DNA of 59,128 bases from Pseudomonas alliivorans. Lineage in GTDB: Bacteria > Pseudomonadota > Gammaproteobacteria > Pseudomonadales > Pseudomonadaceae. The notes under the pieces were generated by a model. That model was not told the DNA's origin. It did no database searches and was given only the letters and a program-made list of their open reading frames with translations. This document shows positions 35,007-43,237 of the stretch, one piece after another. The stretch covers positions 1 through 59,128 of the forward strand of contig NZ_JAFFZW010000017.1 of the NCBI RefSeq assembly GCF_017826695.1, written 5' to 3'. The translations under genes and the position numbers were made by a program. Each line of letters starts with the position of its first letter. Position 1 is the first letter of the stretch.

Positions 35007-35221
35007 GCTTGCCCCTTTTTTGAAGGGCGCGACCATAGCGGGTTGCAGGCGGGGATGTCCACAGGGGTGGACGGCGCGTCAAGGATTTTCCGGAGAGGGC
35101 CGATTACTGAGCAACGCTCACATCCACATGCAAGGCCAGCCAGGTAATGAACGACGACGAGTGACCTATGCTTGGCACCACTCCCGTTGCTCACGCTTCA
35201 GTCGTCACAGGCGTAAACCCG

Positions 35222-35710
35222 ATGCCTCGAAAAACACTGCGCACCTGCTGCTCTGAAAAACTGCTGACTGCCCTGTTGTGTATCGGCGCGCTGCCTGCGC
35301 TGATGCCGCATTCGGCCCTTGCTGAAACGAACCGGAACGCGACCCGAGAACACCCCATGCGCATTGCAATGCTCGCCAATGGCAAGACCCTGACATTCAA
35401 GCTTGAAGACAATCGGACCTCCAGGGACTTCATCGCCCTGCTGCCACTCGATGTCACCCTGGAAGACTATGCCTCGACCGAGAAGATCAACGTACTGCCC
35501 CGCAAACTGAGCACTGAGGGCGCCGCGCCCGGCGTCACGCCGGTCGCTGGCGACTTCGCCTATTACGCGCCCTGGGGCAATATCGCGATCTTCCACAAAG
35601 GCTTCAAGTATTCGCCCGGGCTGATCAGGCTTGGCACGCTCGAATCGGATCTGGACCTGATCCGCCAGCCAGGTCCGCTGAACGTCAGGTTCGAACGGAT
35701 CAAGGACTGA
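35222..35710 (+). CDS. Exported cyclophilin-like fold protein
   Basis: 162 aa if started at MPRKTLRTCC; an ATG at 35168 is also possible. The signal peptide (LLTALLCIGALPALMPHSALA-ETN) is clear. The mature domain (RIAMLANGKTLTFKLEDNRTSRDFIALLPLDVTLEDYASTE, FAYYAPWGNIAIFHKGF) matches the small cyclophilin-like (cyclophil_like2) fold, which lacks the peptidyl-prolyl isomerase active site. Periplasmic. Function unknown. A bidirectional terminator follows directly. Confidence 0.82.
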   Translation: MPRKTLRTCCSEKLLTALLCIGALPALMPHSALAETNRNATREHPMRIAMLANGKTLTFKLEDNRTSRDFIALLPLDVTLEDYASTEKINVLPRKLSTEGAAPGVTPVAGDFAYYAPWGNIAIFHKGFKYSPGLIRLGTLESDLDLIRQPGPLNVRFERIKD

Positions 35711-35714
35711 ACGC

Positions 35715-35743
35715 AAAAGCCCTGTTTTTCAACAGGGCTTTTT
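35715..35743. terminator. Bidirectional intrinsic terminator
   Basis: AAAAGCCCTGTT-TTTC-AACAGGGCTTTTT, with A- and T-runs on both sides. It separates the convergent cyclophilin-like and hydrolase genes. Confidence 0.92.
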
Positions 35744-35759
35744 CTGTGCATCGCGATGG

Positions 35760-36788
35760 TTACTTCAGACTCTTCCTGAAGAAGTCGGTCAGTTTGTCGA
35801 ACGGGATCAATTTGACCCGATCGTACAGATCGACGTGACCGGCGCCCGGCACAATCACCAGTTGCTTGGGTTCACCGGCCAGCTTGTACGCCTCTTCGCT
35901 GAATTCGAGCGAGTGCGCTTCGGAGCCTGCGATGAACAGCATCGGACGCGGCGAGATCGTGGCAATGTCATTGAACGGGTAGAAGTTCATGAACTTGACG
36001 TTGCTGGTCAGCGTCGGGTGCGTGGTCAGTTTGGGCGACTGGCCTTCAGGCGTGAATTCGCCACGCGGTGTGCGGTAGAAATCGTAGAACTCGCGCTCGA
36101 TAGGATGCGATTTTTCAGTGATTTCGTGCACGGTGCCGCTGGTGTACCTGGTTTCGCCGCCTGCAAATTCCACGTCACGCTGAGCCGCTGCTTCGGCGAT
36201 GATTTTCTTTCTTTGTTCCAGCGTCTGCGAGTGCTTGAGCCCGTCACGGTTGGCCGCGCCCATGTCGTACATGCTGACCGTGGCGATGGCTTTCATGCGC
36301 GGGTCGATCTTGGCAGCGCTGATCACGAAACTGCCGCTGCCGCAGATACCCAGTACACCGATGCGGTTCTTGTCGACAAAGGTCTGGGTGCCGAGGAAGT
36401 CCACTGCGGCGCTGAAGTCTTCGGCGTAGATGTCCGGCGATACCGCGTTGCGTGGTCGGCCTTCACTTTCGCCCCAGAAGGACAGGTCGAGGGACAGGGT
36501 CACGAAACCCTGTTCCGCCAGTTTCTGCGCATACAGGTTGGCGCTCTGCTCTTTCACTGCGCCCATCGGGTGACCGACGATAATCGCCGGGGCCTTGTTG
36601 TCGGGGTCCCAGCCTTTGGGAATGAACAGATTCCCGGCCACCCTCATCTTGTACTGATTGTTGAACGTGACCTTCTGCTGAATGAGCTTGTCGCTCTTGT
36701 AGAAGTTGTCTGCACCGTTGGACATGTCTGCTCCTACTGCCGAGTATGAGCCCACTAAAAGCCCAAGCATTAATAGAAATCTCTTCAT
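35760..36788 (-). CDS. Exported alpha/beta hydrolase
   Basis: 342 aa from MKRFLLMLGLLVGSYS (GGAAAG before). Signal peptide ends SAVG-AD. Hydrolase elements: IIVGHPMGAVKEQ (oxyanion), LGICGSGSF in the nucleophile-elbow position (Gly-Ile-Cys-Gly, so Cys or the following Ser is the nucleophile), acid near FIAGSEAHS and His in PGAGHVDLYD. The Cys elbow recalls dienelactone hydrolases. Operon with an MFS gene 46 bp upstream, under a divergent LysR. Substrate unknown. Confidence 0.87.
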   Translation of the reverse strand: MKRFLLMLGLLVGSYSAVGADMSNGADNFYKSDKLIQQKVTFNNQYKMRVAGNLFIPKGWDPDNKAPAIIVGHPMGAVKEQSANLYAQKLAEQGFVTLSLDLSFWGESEGRPRNAVSPDIYAEDFSAAVDFLGTQTFVDKNRIGVLGICGSGSFVISAAKIDPRMKAIATVSMYDMGAANRDGLKHSQTLEQRKKIIAEAAAQRDVEFAGGETRYTSGTVHEITEKSHPIEREFYDFYRTPRGEFTPEGQSPKLTTHPTLTSNVKFMNFYPFNDIATISPRPMLFIAGSEAHSLEFSEEAYKLAGEPKQLVIVPGAGHVDLYDRVKLIPFDKLTDFFRKSLK

Positions 36789-36834
36789 CGCGGTCTTTCC
36801 TGAATCGAGTGATAAACAAAGGTTCTGTATTGCT

Positions 36835-38034
36835 TCATTCACTGAATCGGGCATTGCGCATCGCGGCCCAGGCAAAGACTGCCGAACCTGACAACACCAC
36901 AGCGCCAAATACGAACGGGCTCCACCAACCCAGATGGTCGAACAACTCGCCACCCGCGCCAGCCCCGACGGTGATCGCCATTTGAATGGTCGCGACCATC
37001 AGCCCGCCGCCGGCTTCGGCGTCGTCGGGCAGCGTGCGGCTGAGCCACAGGCCCCAGGCCACTGGTGCGGGCGTTGCAACCAGCCCCCAGACACCGAGCA
37101 CGATGGCAACGGCCACAGGTGAATGCCCCAGCGCAATCAGCAACGCAGCCAGCACGGCCATCGCCAGCGGGATCGCGATCAGGTAGGCGTAAATGCGTTT
37201 TTGCAGCAGACCTCCGATCATCCAGGTCCCGGCCAGACCACAGAGGCCCAGCAGCAGCAACATCAGCGACAAGGTGGTTACGCTCACGCCGGTGACGCTT
37301 TCCAGAAACGGACGCAAGTAGGTGAAGACTGCAAACTGCCCCATAAACAGCAACATGATCGCGAGCATGCCGACGGCCACCTGCGGGTTGCGCAGCAGCT
37401 TGAAAGGATTGGTCGCCCGGGTGTTCTGCGCGCTGCTCAGCGCCGGGATGCTCAACCATTGCCACGCGAAGGCCAGCACCGCGAGCGGGATCACCAGAAA
37501 GAACGCCCCGCGCCAGCCGATGTACTGCCCCAGAAAACTGCCCAGCGGCGCGGCGACGGTCGCAGCCAGCGCGTTACCGCCATTGATCAGCGCCAACCCC
37601 TTGGCAACCGAGTCTTTGGGCACCAGTCGCATGACCGTGGCCGTCGACATCGACCAGAAGCCGCCGATGGCGACGCCCAACAGCGCACGCCCGGTCATGA
37701 ACACCACGCCGTTGGGCGCAAACGTCACCGTAACGCCCGACAACAGCAGCAGAAGGCTGAAACCCAGCAGTACCTTTTTGCGATCAAAACGCCCTGTCAG
37801 CGGCGTATTGAGCAGACTGGTCAGCACCGCGAAGAAACCGGAAATGGAAATGGCCTGGCCCGCCTGCCCCTGACTGATGCCCAGATCCTGCGCGATGGGC
37901 GTCAGCAGGCTGACCGGCATGAACTCCGAGGCGATCAGCACGACCACGCACAGCGCCATCGAAAAGACCGCACCCCATGCGGGCGGATGGGCCGCAGCCG
38001 CTGTGTGCTCTATTGTTGATTCAAATGTTTTCAT
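36835..38034 (-). CDS. MFS efflux transporter (DHA1 type)
   Basis: 399 aa from MKTFESTIEHTAAAAH. Twelve membrane segments. ASEFMPVSLLTPIAQDLGISQGQAGQAIS, TGRFDRKKVLLG and GRALLGVAIGGFWSMSTATVMRLVP are typical of the NepI/AraJ group, which exports purine nucleosides, sugars or drugs by proton antiport. First gene of a two-gene operon with the hydrolase; LysR is divergent, 137 bp away. An efflux-plus-detoxification role is the simplest reading. Confidence 0.9.
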   Translation of the reverse strand: MKTFESTIEHTAAAAHPPAWGAVFSMALCVVVLIASEFMPVSLLTPIAQDLGISQGQAGQAISISGFFAVLTSLLNTPLTGRFDRKKVLLGFSLLLLLSGVTVTFAPNGVVFMTGRALLGVAIGGFWSMSTATVMRLVPKDSVAKGLALINGGNALAATVAAPLGSFLGQYIGWRGAFFLVIPLAVLAFAWQWLSIPALSSAQNTRATNPFKLLRNPQVAVGMLAIMLLFMGQFAVFTYLRPFLESVTGVSVTTLSLMLLLLGLCGLAGTWMIGGLLQKRIYAYLIAIPLAMAVLAALLIALGHSPVAVAIVLGVWGLVATPAPVAWGLWLSRTLPDDAEAGGGLMVATIQMAITVGAGAGGELFDHLGWWSPFVFGAVVLSGSAVFAWAAMRNARFSE

Positions 38035-38171
38035 GCACCCCTGACCTGCTTGAACACTGCCGTCAGAACGTTCGGCCTGACGACGGTAAAAATGTGAAGC
38101 ACAGGTTAGGACAAAGGGATTAGGATGATTAGACGCCGCAATTTCCATGCGATTGTGAGAGAAACTCAGCA

Positions 38172-39065
38172 ATGAGCACACCCCGAATGAACGACCTGCA
38201 AGCCTTCCTCGCCGTTGCGCGGGATCAGAGTTTTACCAAGGCAGCCGTAAAGCTTGGCGTCACCGCGTCGGCATTGAGCCATACCATTCGGGGGCTTGAA
38301 GAAAGGATGGGCGTCCGCTTGCTGGCGCGTACCACGCGCAACGTAGCGCCAACCGAAGCGGGCGAAAAACTGATGAACACCATCGGGCCGCTGCTGGACC
38401 AGATCGCCACAGAGGTGGCGGCGCTGGGCGAGATGCGCGACAAACCGGCCGGCACGATCCGCGTCACCTGCTCGGATGACGCAGCCGAAAACATCATTCG
38501 TCCAATGCTGGCGGGTTTTCTGGCGCAATACCCCGACATCCAGGTCGAGGTCTGCATTGATTACGGCTTCACCAACATCGTCAGCGAGCGCTTCGATGCG
38601 GGGATACGTCTCGGGGAGTCAATCAGCAAGGACATGATCGCGGTACGCCTCGGCCCGGACTGGCGTCTGTCCGTCGTGGGCACGCCCGAATATTTCGAAA
38701 AACATGCCGCGCCGCTGATACCTCAGGACCTGACACAACACACCTGCATCAACATCCGCCATTCACCGAACGGCAACTGCTATGCGTGGGAGTTCGAAAA
38801 GGACGGTCGCAAACTGAACACGCGGGTCAACGGCCAATTCACCTCCAACAGCATGATCCACGTCATGAACGCCGTGCTCGACGGCGTCGGCCTGGCCTAC
38901 GTGCCGGACTTTCTCGCCAGGCCGCATCTGGCCAGCGGACGCCTAAAGGAGGTGCTTACGGACTGGAGCCCGTACTTCGAAGGCTTCCACCTGTACTACC
39001 CCAATCGCCGCCAGGCATCCCCCGCCTTCACCGCGTTTGTGGAGGCGATCCGGTACAGGGGCTGA
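38172..39065 (+). CDS. LysR-family transcriptional regulator
   Basis: 297 aa. N-terminal winged HTH MNDLQAFLAVARDQSFTKAAVKLGVTASALSHTIRGLEERMGVRLLARTTRNVAPTEAG, then a LysR substrate domain (IRVTCSDDAAENIIRPML, ERFDAGIRLGESI, GVGLAYVPDF). CrgA/DmlR-type. It is divergent from the MFS-hydrolase operon and very likely controls it in response to an inducer that the hydrolase or transporter handles. Confidence 0.93.
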   Translation: MSTPRMNDLQAFLAVARDQSFTKAAVKLGVTASALSHTIRGLEERMGVRLLARTTRNVAPTEAGEKLMNTIGPLLDQIATEVAALGEMRDKPAGTIRVTCSDDAAENIIRPMLAGFLAQYPDIQVEVCIDYGFTNIVSERFDAGIRLGESISKDMIAVRLGPDWRLSVVGTPEYFEKHAAPLIPQDLTQHTCINIRHSPNGNCYAWEFEKDGRKLNTRVNGQFTSNSMIHVMNAVLDGVGLAYVPDFLARPHLASGRLKEVLTDWSPYFEGFHLYYPNRRQASPAFTAFVEAIRYRG

Positions 39066-39067
39066 CG

Positions 39068-40183
39068 TTAACCGGCGCTGGCCTTGATGGCGTCAGCGAC
39101 CTTGTCGAGGGATCCGTTCGCGGGCTCGGCAAGCAGTTTCAGCTCAGTGGTCTTGCCACGCGCCACCACCTGCATGCTCTTGGGCGCGCCTTTCGCGTCG
39201 CCCAGAATGCGGTAAGTGGTATCACCGCGCACAAAGCTCAGGGCATGAGTCGCAGCGTCGTATTCAAAGCGTTCGGTGTCTGCCTGCGGGTAAAGCAACC
39301 CGACCTGGTCCTTGTTATCGACCGCAGCGTAATAGACCGCCCCCCCCGTGCCTGAGCGGAACAGGATGATCCGCTTGGCAGACGGCGCCAGCTTGAAGGA
39401 CAGCAGAATCTCACGCTGATCATCCTCCCCCCACACGATGCCAGTCGTGCTGACCCTCTTGCCATTCTTGTTCACGCTGACCGTTTCGGTAGGCAGACCC
39501 GAGCCGCCGGTATGATCGACGACCGTCTCGGTCTCCAGAAACGGCTCCCCGTTTCGAATGCTGTACGTCGCCATCTGGTGCCAACAGCAACCGTCTTTGG
39601 TCATGGTGCTGATTTCGCGTTTTTTCTCGTCCACCCCGAACATTCCGCAGTTGTCTTGCGCAAGCCGGGTGAATGAATCGCTGTGTTTGAAACCATTCGC
39701 CGTGCCGAGAAACACCTGAAACGACGGCCCGTGATAACAGCTGTTCTGGCCGTCCATAAGGGCCAGATCCTTGATGCCGTCGAAGTTGAAATCCTTGTAG
39801 ATCAGTACGTTCTGCTCGCCATACGGCAGCTCTTGCACGTTGGCTTTGACCTTGCCGGTCTTCGCATCGGTGTCGAGCACCAACTCGTCGGACTGCACGC
39901 GAATCAGCGGCTTGTCACTGCCCTTGCCGTAGACGTTGATCACACCGGGGCGAAAAGTCTCGTCCGTGACCGCCACTTCCACCGTGGCGCGGTATTGGTC
40001 GGAAAAGTCCTGCAAGGCATAGGTCTTGCGAGCAGCTTTATCAAACGCCGCCGCGTCCATCTCGCCGTAAGCCTGCCGCGCATCGGCAGCGTTGACCAGC
40101 GGAGACAGCAGCAGTCCGATCAACATAGCCACCGAACGCACCACAGGCGATGAACCCAGAGGGTTGATACTCGACATCGGCAT
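39068..40183 (-). CDS. Large exported hypothetical protein
   Basis: 371 aa, AGGA nine bases before the ATG. The signal peptide (VRSVAMLIGLLLSPLVNA-ADAR) precedes a beta-rich protein. FNFDGIKDLALMDGQNSCYHG resembles the FG-GAP/XAC2610-type calcium-binding motif (DxDxDGxxDL). Cys pairs appear in NSCYHG, DNCGMF and GCCWHQ, so disulfides are likely. Function unknown. Its stop is 3 bp from the convergent LysR stop. It is the last gene before the accessory region. Confidence 0.82.
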   Translation of the reverse strand: MPMSSINPLGSSPVVRSVAMLIGLLLSPLVNAADARQAYGEMDAAAFDKAARKTYALQDFSDQYRATVEVAVTDETFRPGVINVYGKGSDKPLIRVQSDELVLDTDAKTGKVKANVQELPYGEQNVLIYKDFNFDGIKDLALMDGQNSCYHGPSFQVFLGTANGFKHSDSFTRLAQDNCGMFGVDEKKREISTMTKDGCCWHQMATYSIRNGEPFLETETVVDHTGGSGLPTETVSVNKNGKRVSTTGIVWGEDDQREILLSFKLAPSAKRIILFRSGTGGAVYYAAVDNKDQVGLLYPQADTERFEYDAATHALSFVRGDTTYRILGDAKGAPKSMQVVARGKTTELKLLAEPANGSLDKVADAIKASAG

Positions 40184-40289
40184 GAGAAAAATCCTGTTTG
40201 AGGAATGGCGAGTCTACGTGGGTTTGGTGTGATGGTTAGCGTCATATCGCGGCGTATGTCTTATTATTCATCAACGCCAACGGATTATC

Positions 40290-40316
40290 TGTGAGCGCCG
40301 AGCTTGCTCGCGAAGA
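40290..40316. repeat. Degenerate single REP palindrome
   Basis: GAGCGCCGAGCTTGCTCGCGAAGAG carries the GAGC-TTGCTCGCGAA core of P. syringae REPs but has no facing partner. It marks the junction between the backbone and the accessory region. Confidence 0.55.
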
Positions 40317-40429
40317 GCGTGAGTCGCCGACCTTTTCAGGGCTGGTGTTAATTCAGGTCGAGACAAGACTTAACTTCGTATTCGGATCAGTAGATCCACT
40401 GAATCGCCCCTAATTCCCTTTACACTACC

Positions 40430-41336
40430 ATTTGTTATCTCAGGCACCTATACGTATCCGATCAAAAGCACTTTGATCGGCTCCTGGATACGGCCCAAAT
40501 AAGTCCGCAGCATAGACTCCTCTTTGAAGAGAAGCTTTCCGATATCAAAATCAGCTTTCGATTCCTCTGGAACTTCTCCGCCAGAATCCCTATGTAGATC
40601 CTCTGCTTAAAAATCAGCTCTACCTACAAATCCAAGAAAATCCTTATACATGGATCCTTAAAAGCTTTCCGAACTCTAGCCGTTCCACGACCCCACCTGA
40701 TGAAATTGACTTCGAAGACCAGAATTTTTATGAGCAATTCGATGACATTGCGCGCAGGCTCGATTCAATCTTCCACATCGAAGCCGAGGTGAATTCAAAA
40801 TGGTGTGACTATATCGGTATTCGTCCATTAGTTTATGATGCTTTCCAGTGGATGTCCGGAAAATCGCACCGATACCTTATTGATAAGTACCTAGTCAAGC
40901 TTACCACTAACCCTGACTTCTCCGGGAAGGAGGATAATTCCGATAGCAGCACTAAAACCCGAAGCGTGGACAGAGCAGCTAGCCACGAGACAAAAAAACA
41001 TCAGCAGCAATATTACTTTTTAACTTGTAAAATATTTCTCTCTAGGGTTAAAAATTACTAAGGCCTGCCTACCAGAGTCAGAACATGAGCAACATGCATA
41101 TGCCCTGAGTCTACCCTCGATGATTGAGCTCGGCAGTTACGACCCAAGAGTTCTTGAGCTCATGTCACTTGGCAAATAGAAGCATTGCGCTCAAGCTACG
41201 GAAGGATCTGCCAAAGAACGTGAAAAATATTGAGGCCTGGCTACAAAAGTACAACACTGCTCGATTATCACCTCTACTTCGCAAGTATCTTGAGCGCTCA
41301 GGGCTTACTGAACGAAAAAATGATAATCCGCACTAA
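40430..41336 (+). pseudogene. Multiply frameshifted relic of a long gene
   Basis: Coding-like sequence continues on the plus strand but changes frame. One frame reads HLYVSDQKHFDRLLDTAQISPQ and continues to about 40560. A second reads LELLRQNPYVDPLLKNQLYLQ, later IARRLDSIFHIEAEVNSKWCDY and SGKSHRYLIDKYLVKL, to about 40920. A third reads KACLPESEHEQHAYALSLPS then MIELGSYDPRVLELMSLG, to about 41180. The last reads SIALKLRKDLPKNVKNIEAW and ends LLRKYLERSGLTE. The fragments look like the C-terminal third of one large protein, possibly a helicase, but the family is not certain. No start codon or promoter is attached. Confidence 0.6.
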
Positions 41337-41459
41337 CCTTATCTCACCGTTCGCCACCAACCCTTCGATCATCGTCTGCCCCTGTTGATACCAAGAGGCA
41401 TCGACCACTACGGGCTGGTTGGGGGTCTCGGTTTTCAACTCAAAAATGTTGCCAGCCAT
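41298..41459 (-). pseudogene. 3'-truncated small gene (MAGNIFELK...)
   Basis: An ATG with GAGAGG upstream opens MAGNIFELKTETPNQPVVVD-ASWYQQGQTMIEGLVANGE, which reads as genuine coding sequence. After about residue 40 it runs into the tail of the neighbouring relic and stops at codon 54. It begins 13 bp after the small membrane protein gene, so the two were an operon. The protein is unknown; its 3' part seems lost at the breakpoint near 41340. Confidence 0.5.
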
Positions 41460-41472
41460 GACGACCTCTCGA

Positions 41473-41661
41473 TTATTGGAAATAGAAAAGCAGCAACAAC
41501 ACAGCTAACTCCACCAACACCAACACCGACAGCACATGGCTGGTCCATACCCTCCATCTCACCGGCGGTTTGCCCTGAAACTTCGGCAGTTCACTCCAGG
41601 ACAGAAAGAACAATGCCAGTAACGGCAATAGTCCTAGAGCCCCCCAGATCATGTTGCCCAT
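41473..41661 (-). CDS. Small two-TM membrane protein
   Basis: 62 aa from MGNMIWGALGLLPLLALFFL. Two hydrophobic segments (residues 5-21 and 43-61) flank a basic loop (PKFQGKPPVRWRVW). The open frame extends upstream to 41889 but that part lacks membrane or conserved character. Size and position before the MAGNIF ORF suggest a small immunity or accessory membrane protein. I do not recognise it. Confidence 0.5.
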   Translation of the reverse strand: MGNMIWGALGLLPLLALFFLSWSELPKFQGKPPVRWRVWTSHVLSVLVLVELAVLLLLFYFQ

Positions 41662-42095
41662 TGGGTTTATCTCTGCATCACGCAAGCCATGGAGCGCTCC
41701 TGAAAGATCCCCCCTGACTGCAATGAAAAAAGCTGTTCGCGCACCATAAGGCGGGGAAAAAGACACGATGAATGCGAAACGAGCGCACAAGGACTGTGCC
41801 TGGGAGATGATGTATGCATTATTGCCTCCATGCGCCCTGAACGAGCGGTTCCCTATCGACATCCGGCAAAAGGCCAGCCAAGCGAGCATAGTATAGGATC
41901 ATTCTCCGGGTTTTATGGCTTTTAAGGATTCTCCGATCAAGTTGCCGCAAACCAGCGGAAAGTCGAAAATTCACCCGGCAAACAGCGTTATCCGCTGAAA
42001 ATCGAACGATACCTCATACAGGGAGGGCGTTTTCGCCCGCTCTCCCGAGTTAAGAGCGCAACTCACCCATACCCATCAGCTGTTTTCGAGCGATC
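41662..42095. other. Intergenic or decayed region
   Basis: About 430 bp with no convincing gene. The first 230 bp are an upstream extension of the membrane-protein frame. The rest is AT-rich with an imperfect hairpin at 42022-42048 (GGGAGGGCG-TTTT-CGCCCGCTCTCCC). It ends in a fragment of an MFS gene, so it is most likely a scar of several rearrangements. Confidence 0.5.
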
Positions 42096-42411
42096 TTGCT
42101 GTTCATTAACAGTGTCGCAGCACAATTTTTCAATCCTTCTCGTCAAGCCATCATGCAGATTGTCATTCCATCTGATCGGCGGGTGGAAGCTTCTGCGAAG
42201 GCGATGTTATCCCTGACTGGAATTTCAGTTCTTGCAGCGTCCCTGGGACCGGCGTTATTCGTTTGGGTGGGGCCTATATGGGCAATGATACTCAACGCTC
42301 TGGCCTTCATCTGTTCGGCGCTGTGCATCGCTTCAACCCAAAACCTTCGCACGCGCTTTTTGGGCGAACATGAGCGGTTGCCGTTCTGGAGTGGATTCAT
42401 GAGTGGCCGTA
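42096..42411 (+). pseudogene. Fragment of an MFS transporter
   Basis: SVAAQFFNPSRQAIMQIVIP, RRVEASAKAMLSLTGISVLA and GPALFVWVGPIWAMILNALA are a textbook TM3-TM6 piece of an MFS_3-type exporter. Neither the N-terminus nor the last eight helices are present. Similarity fades after RLPFWSGFM. The 5' end has no start. An IS66-family insertion begins about 60 bp further on, and probably caused the 3' loss. Confidence 0.75.
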
Positions 42412-42511
42412 TCCGTCCGGCCAAGTCACCTACCAAGCCCCGCAAAGCCAAGACATGGTGTGCACTTAGATTTAAGTGGGCACCAATTCTAGCCTTTTAA
42501 GTGGGTATTTC

Positions 42512-42844
42512 ATGCAGCCAACACGCCGTTCCTATTCCAAGTCCTTCAAAGCCCAGGTCATTCAAGAGTGTGCCCAGCCAGGCGTTTCGATTGCCAGCAT
42601 CGCGCTCAGCCATAGCCTCAACGCAAACCTCGTCCACAAATGGATTCGGTTACACACGCAGCAAAATACGGCGCTGCAACCTGCTTTCATTCCGTTGCCC
42701 ATGCAGCTGGCTGGAGCAAATTCGCAAGCTGCATCGCCGAATATCTGCGTTGAGATTCAGCACACACGTGGCACCGTCAAAGTGAACTGGCCAACGGAAA
42801 ATGCTGCTGCCTGCGCGACCTTTCTTCGAGATCTGCTGAGATGA
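42512..42844 (+). CDS. tnpA: IS66-family TnpA
   Basis: 110 aa from MQPTRRSYSKSFKAQVIQEC. HTH of the transposase-8 type: GVSIASIALSHSLNANLVHKWIR. It overlaps tnpB by ATGA. TnpA is needed for IS66 transposition together with TnpB and TnpC; its exact task is DNA binding. Confidence 0.92.
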   Translation: MQPTRRSYSKSFKAQVIQECAQPGVSIASIALSHSLNANLVHKWIRLHTQQNTALQPAFIPLPMQLAGANSQAASPNICVEIQHTRGTVKVNWPTENAAACATFLRDLLR

Positions 42845-43176
42845 TCCGGATCGACTCCATCTGGCTCGCCACCGAGCCGATGGACATGCGAGCAGGTACC
42901 GAGACTGCTTTGGCCAGAGTGATCGCGGTGTTCGGTGCGGCGAAGCCACACTGTGCCTATCTATTCGCCAACCGTCGCGCCACTCGCATGAAAGTTCTGG
43001 TGCATGACGGCTTCGGGGTCTGGCTGGCTGCTCGTCGGCTGAGCCAGGGGAAGTTCCACTGGCCAGGTATTCGCCATGGATCTGAAATGCAGTTGGATTC
43101 CGAGCAACTCCAAGCCCTGGTAGTAGGGCTGCCCTGGCAACGCGCGGGCTCCGGCGGCGCGATCACACTGCTTTAA
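42841..43176 (+). CDS. tnpB: IS66-family TnpB (Orf2)
   Basis: 111 aa. Contains the invariant start MIRIDSIWLATEPMDMRAGT and ANRRATRMKVLVHDGFGVWLAARRL-GKFHW pattern of IS66 Orf2. Complete and apparently intact. Translationally coupled to tnpA. Confidence 0.93.
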   Translation: MIRIDSIWLATEPMDMRAGTETALARVIAVFGAAKPHCAYLFANRRATRMKVLVHDGFGVWLAARRLSQGKFHWPGIRHGSEMQLDSEQLQALVVGLPWQRAGSGGAITLL

Positions 43177-43237
43177 CGGCTGCCATTAGCCTATCGGTCT
43201 ATCGCCGCGAACCGCCTGCTCTGGAAAAATCCGGGGC

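Noticed and set aside
37123..38019. 298-codon Gln/Arg/His-rich frame
   Set aside because: Antisense to the MFS gene; composition is that of a shadow frame.
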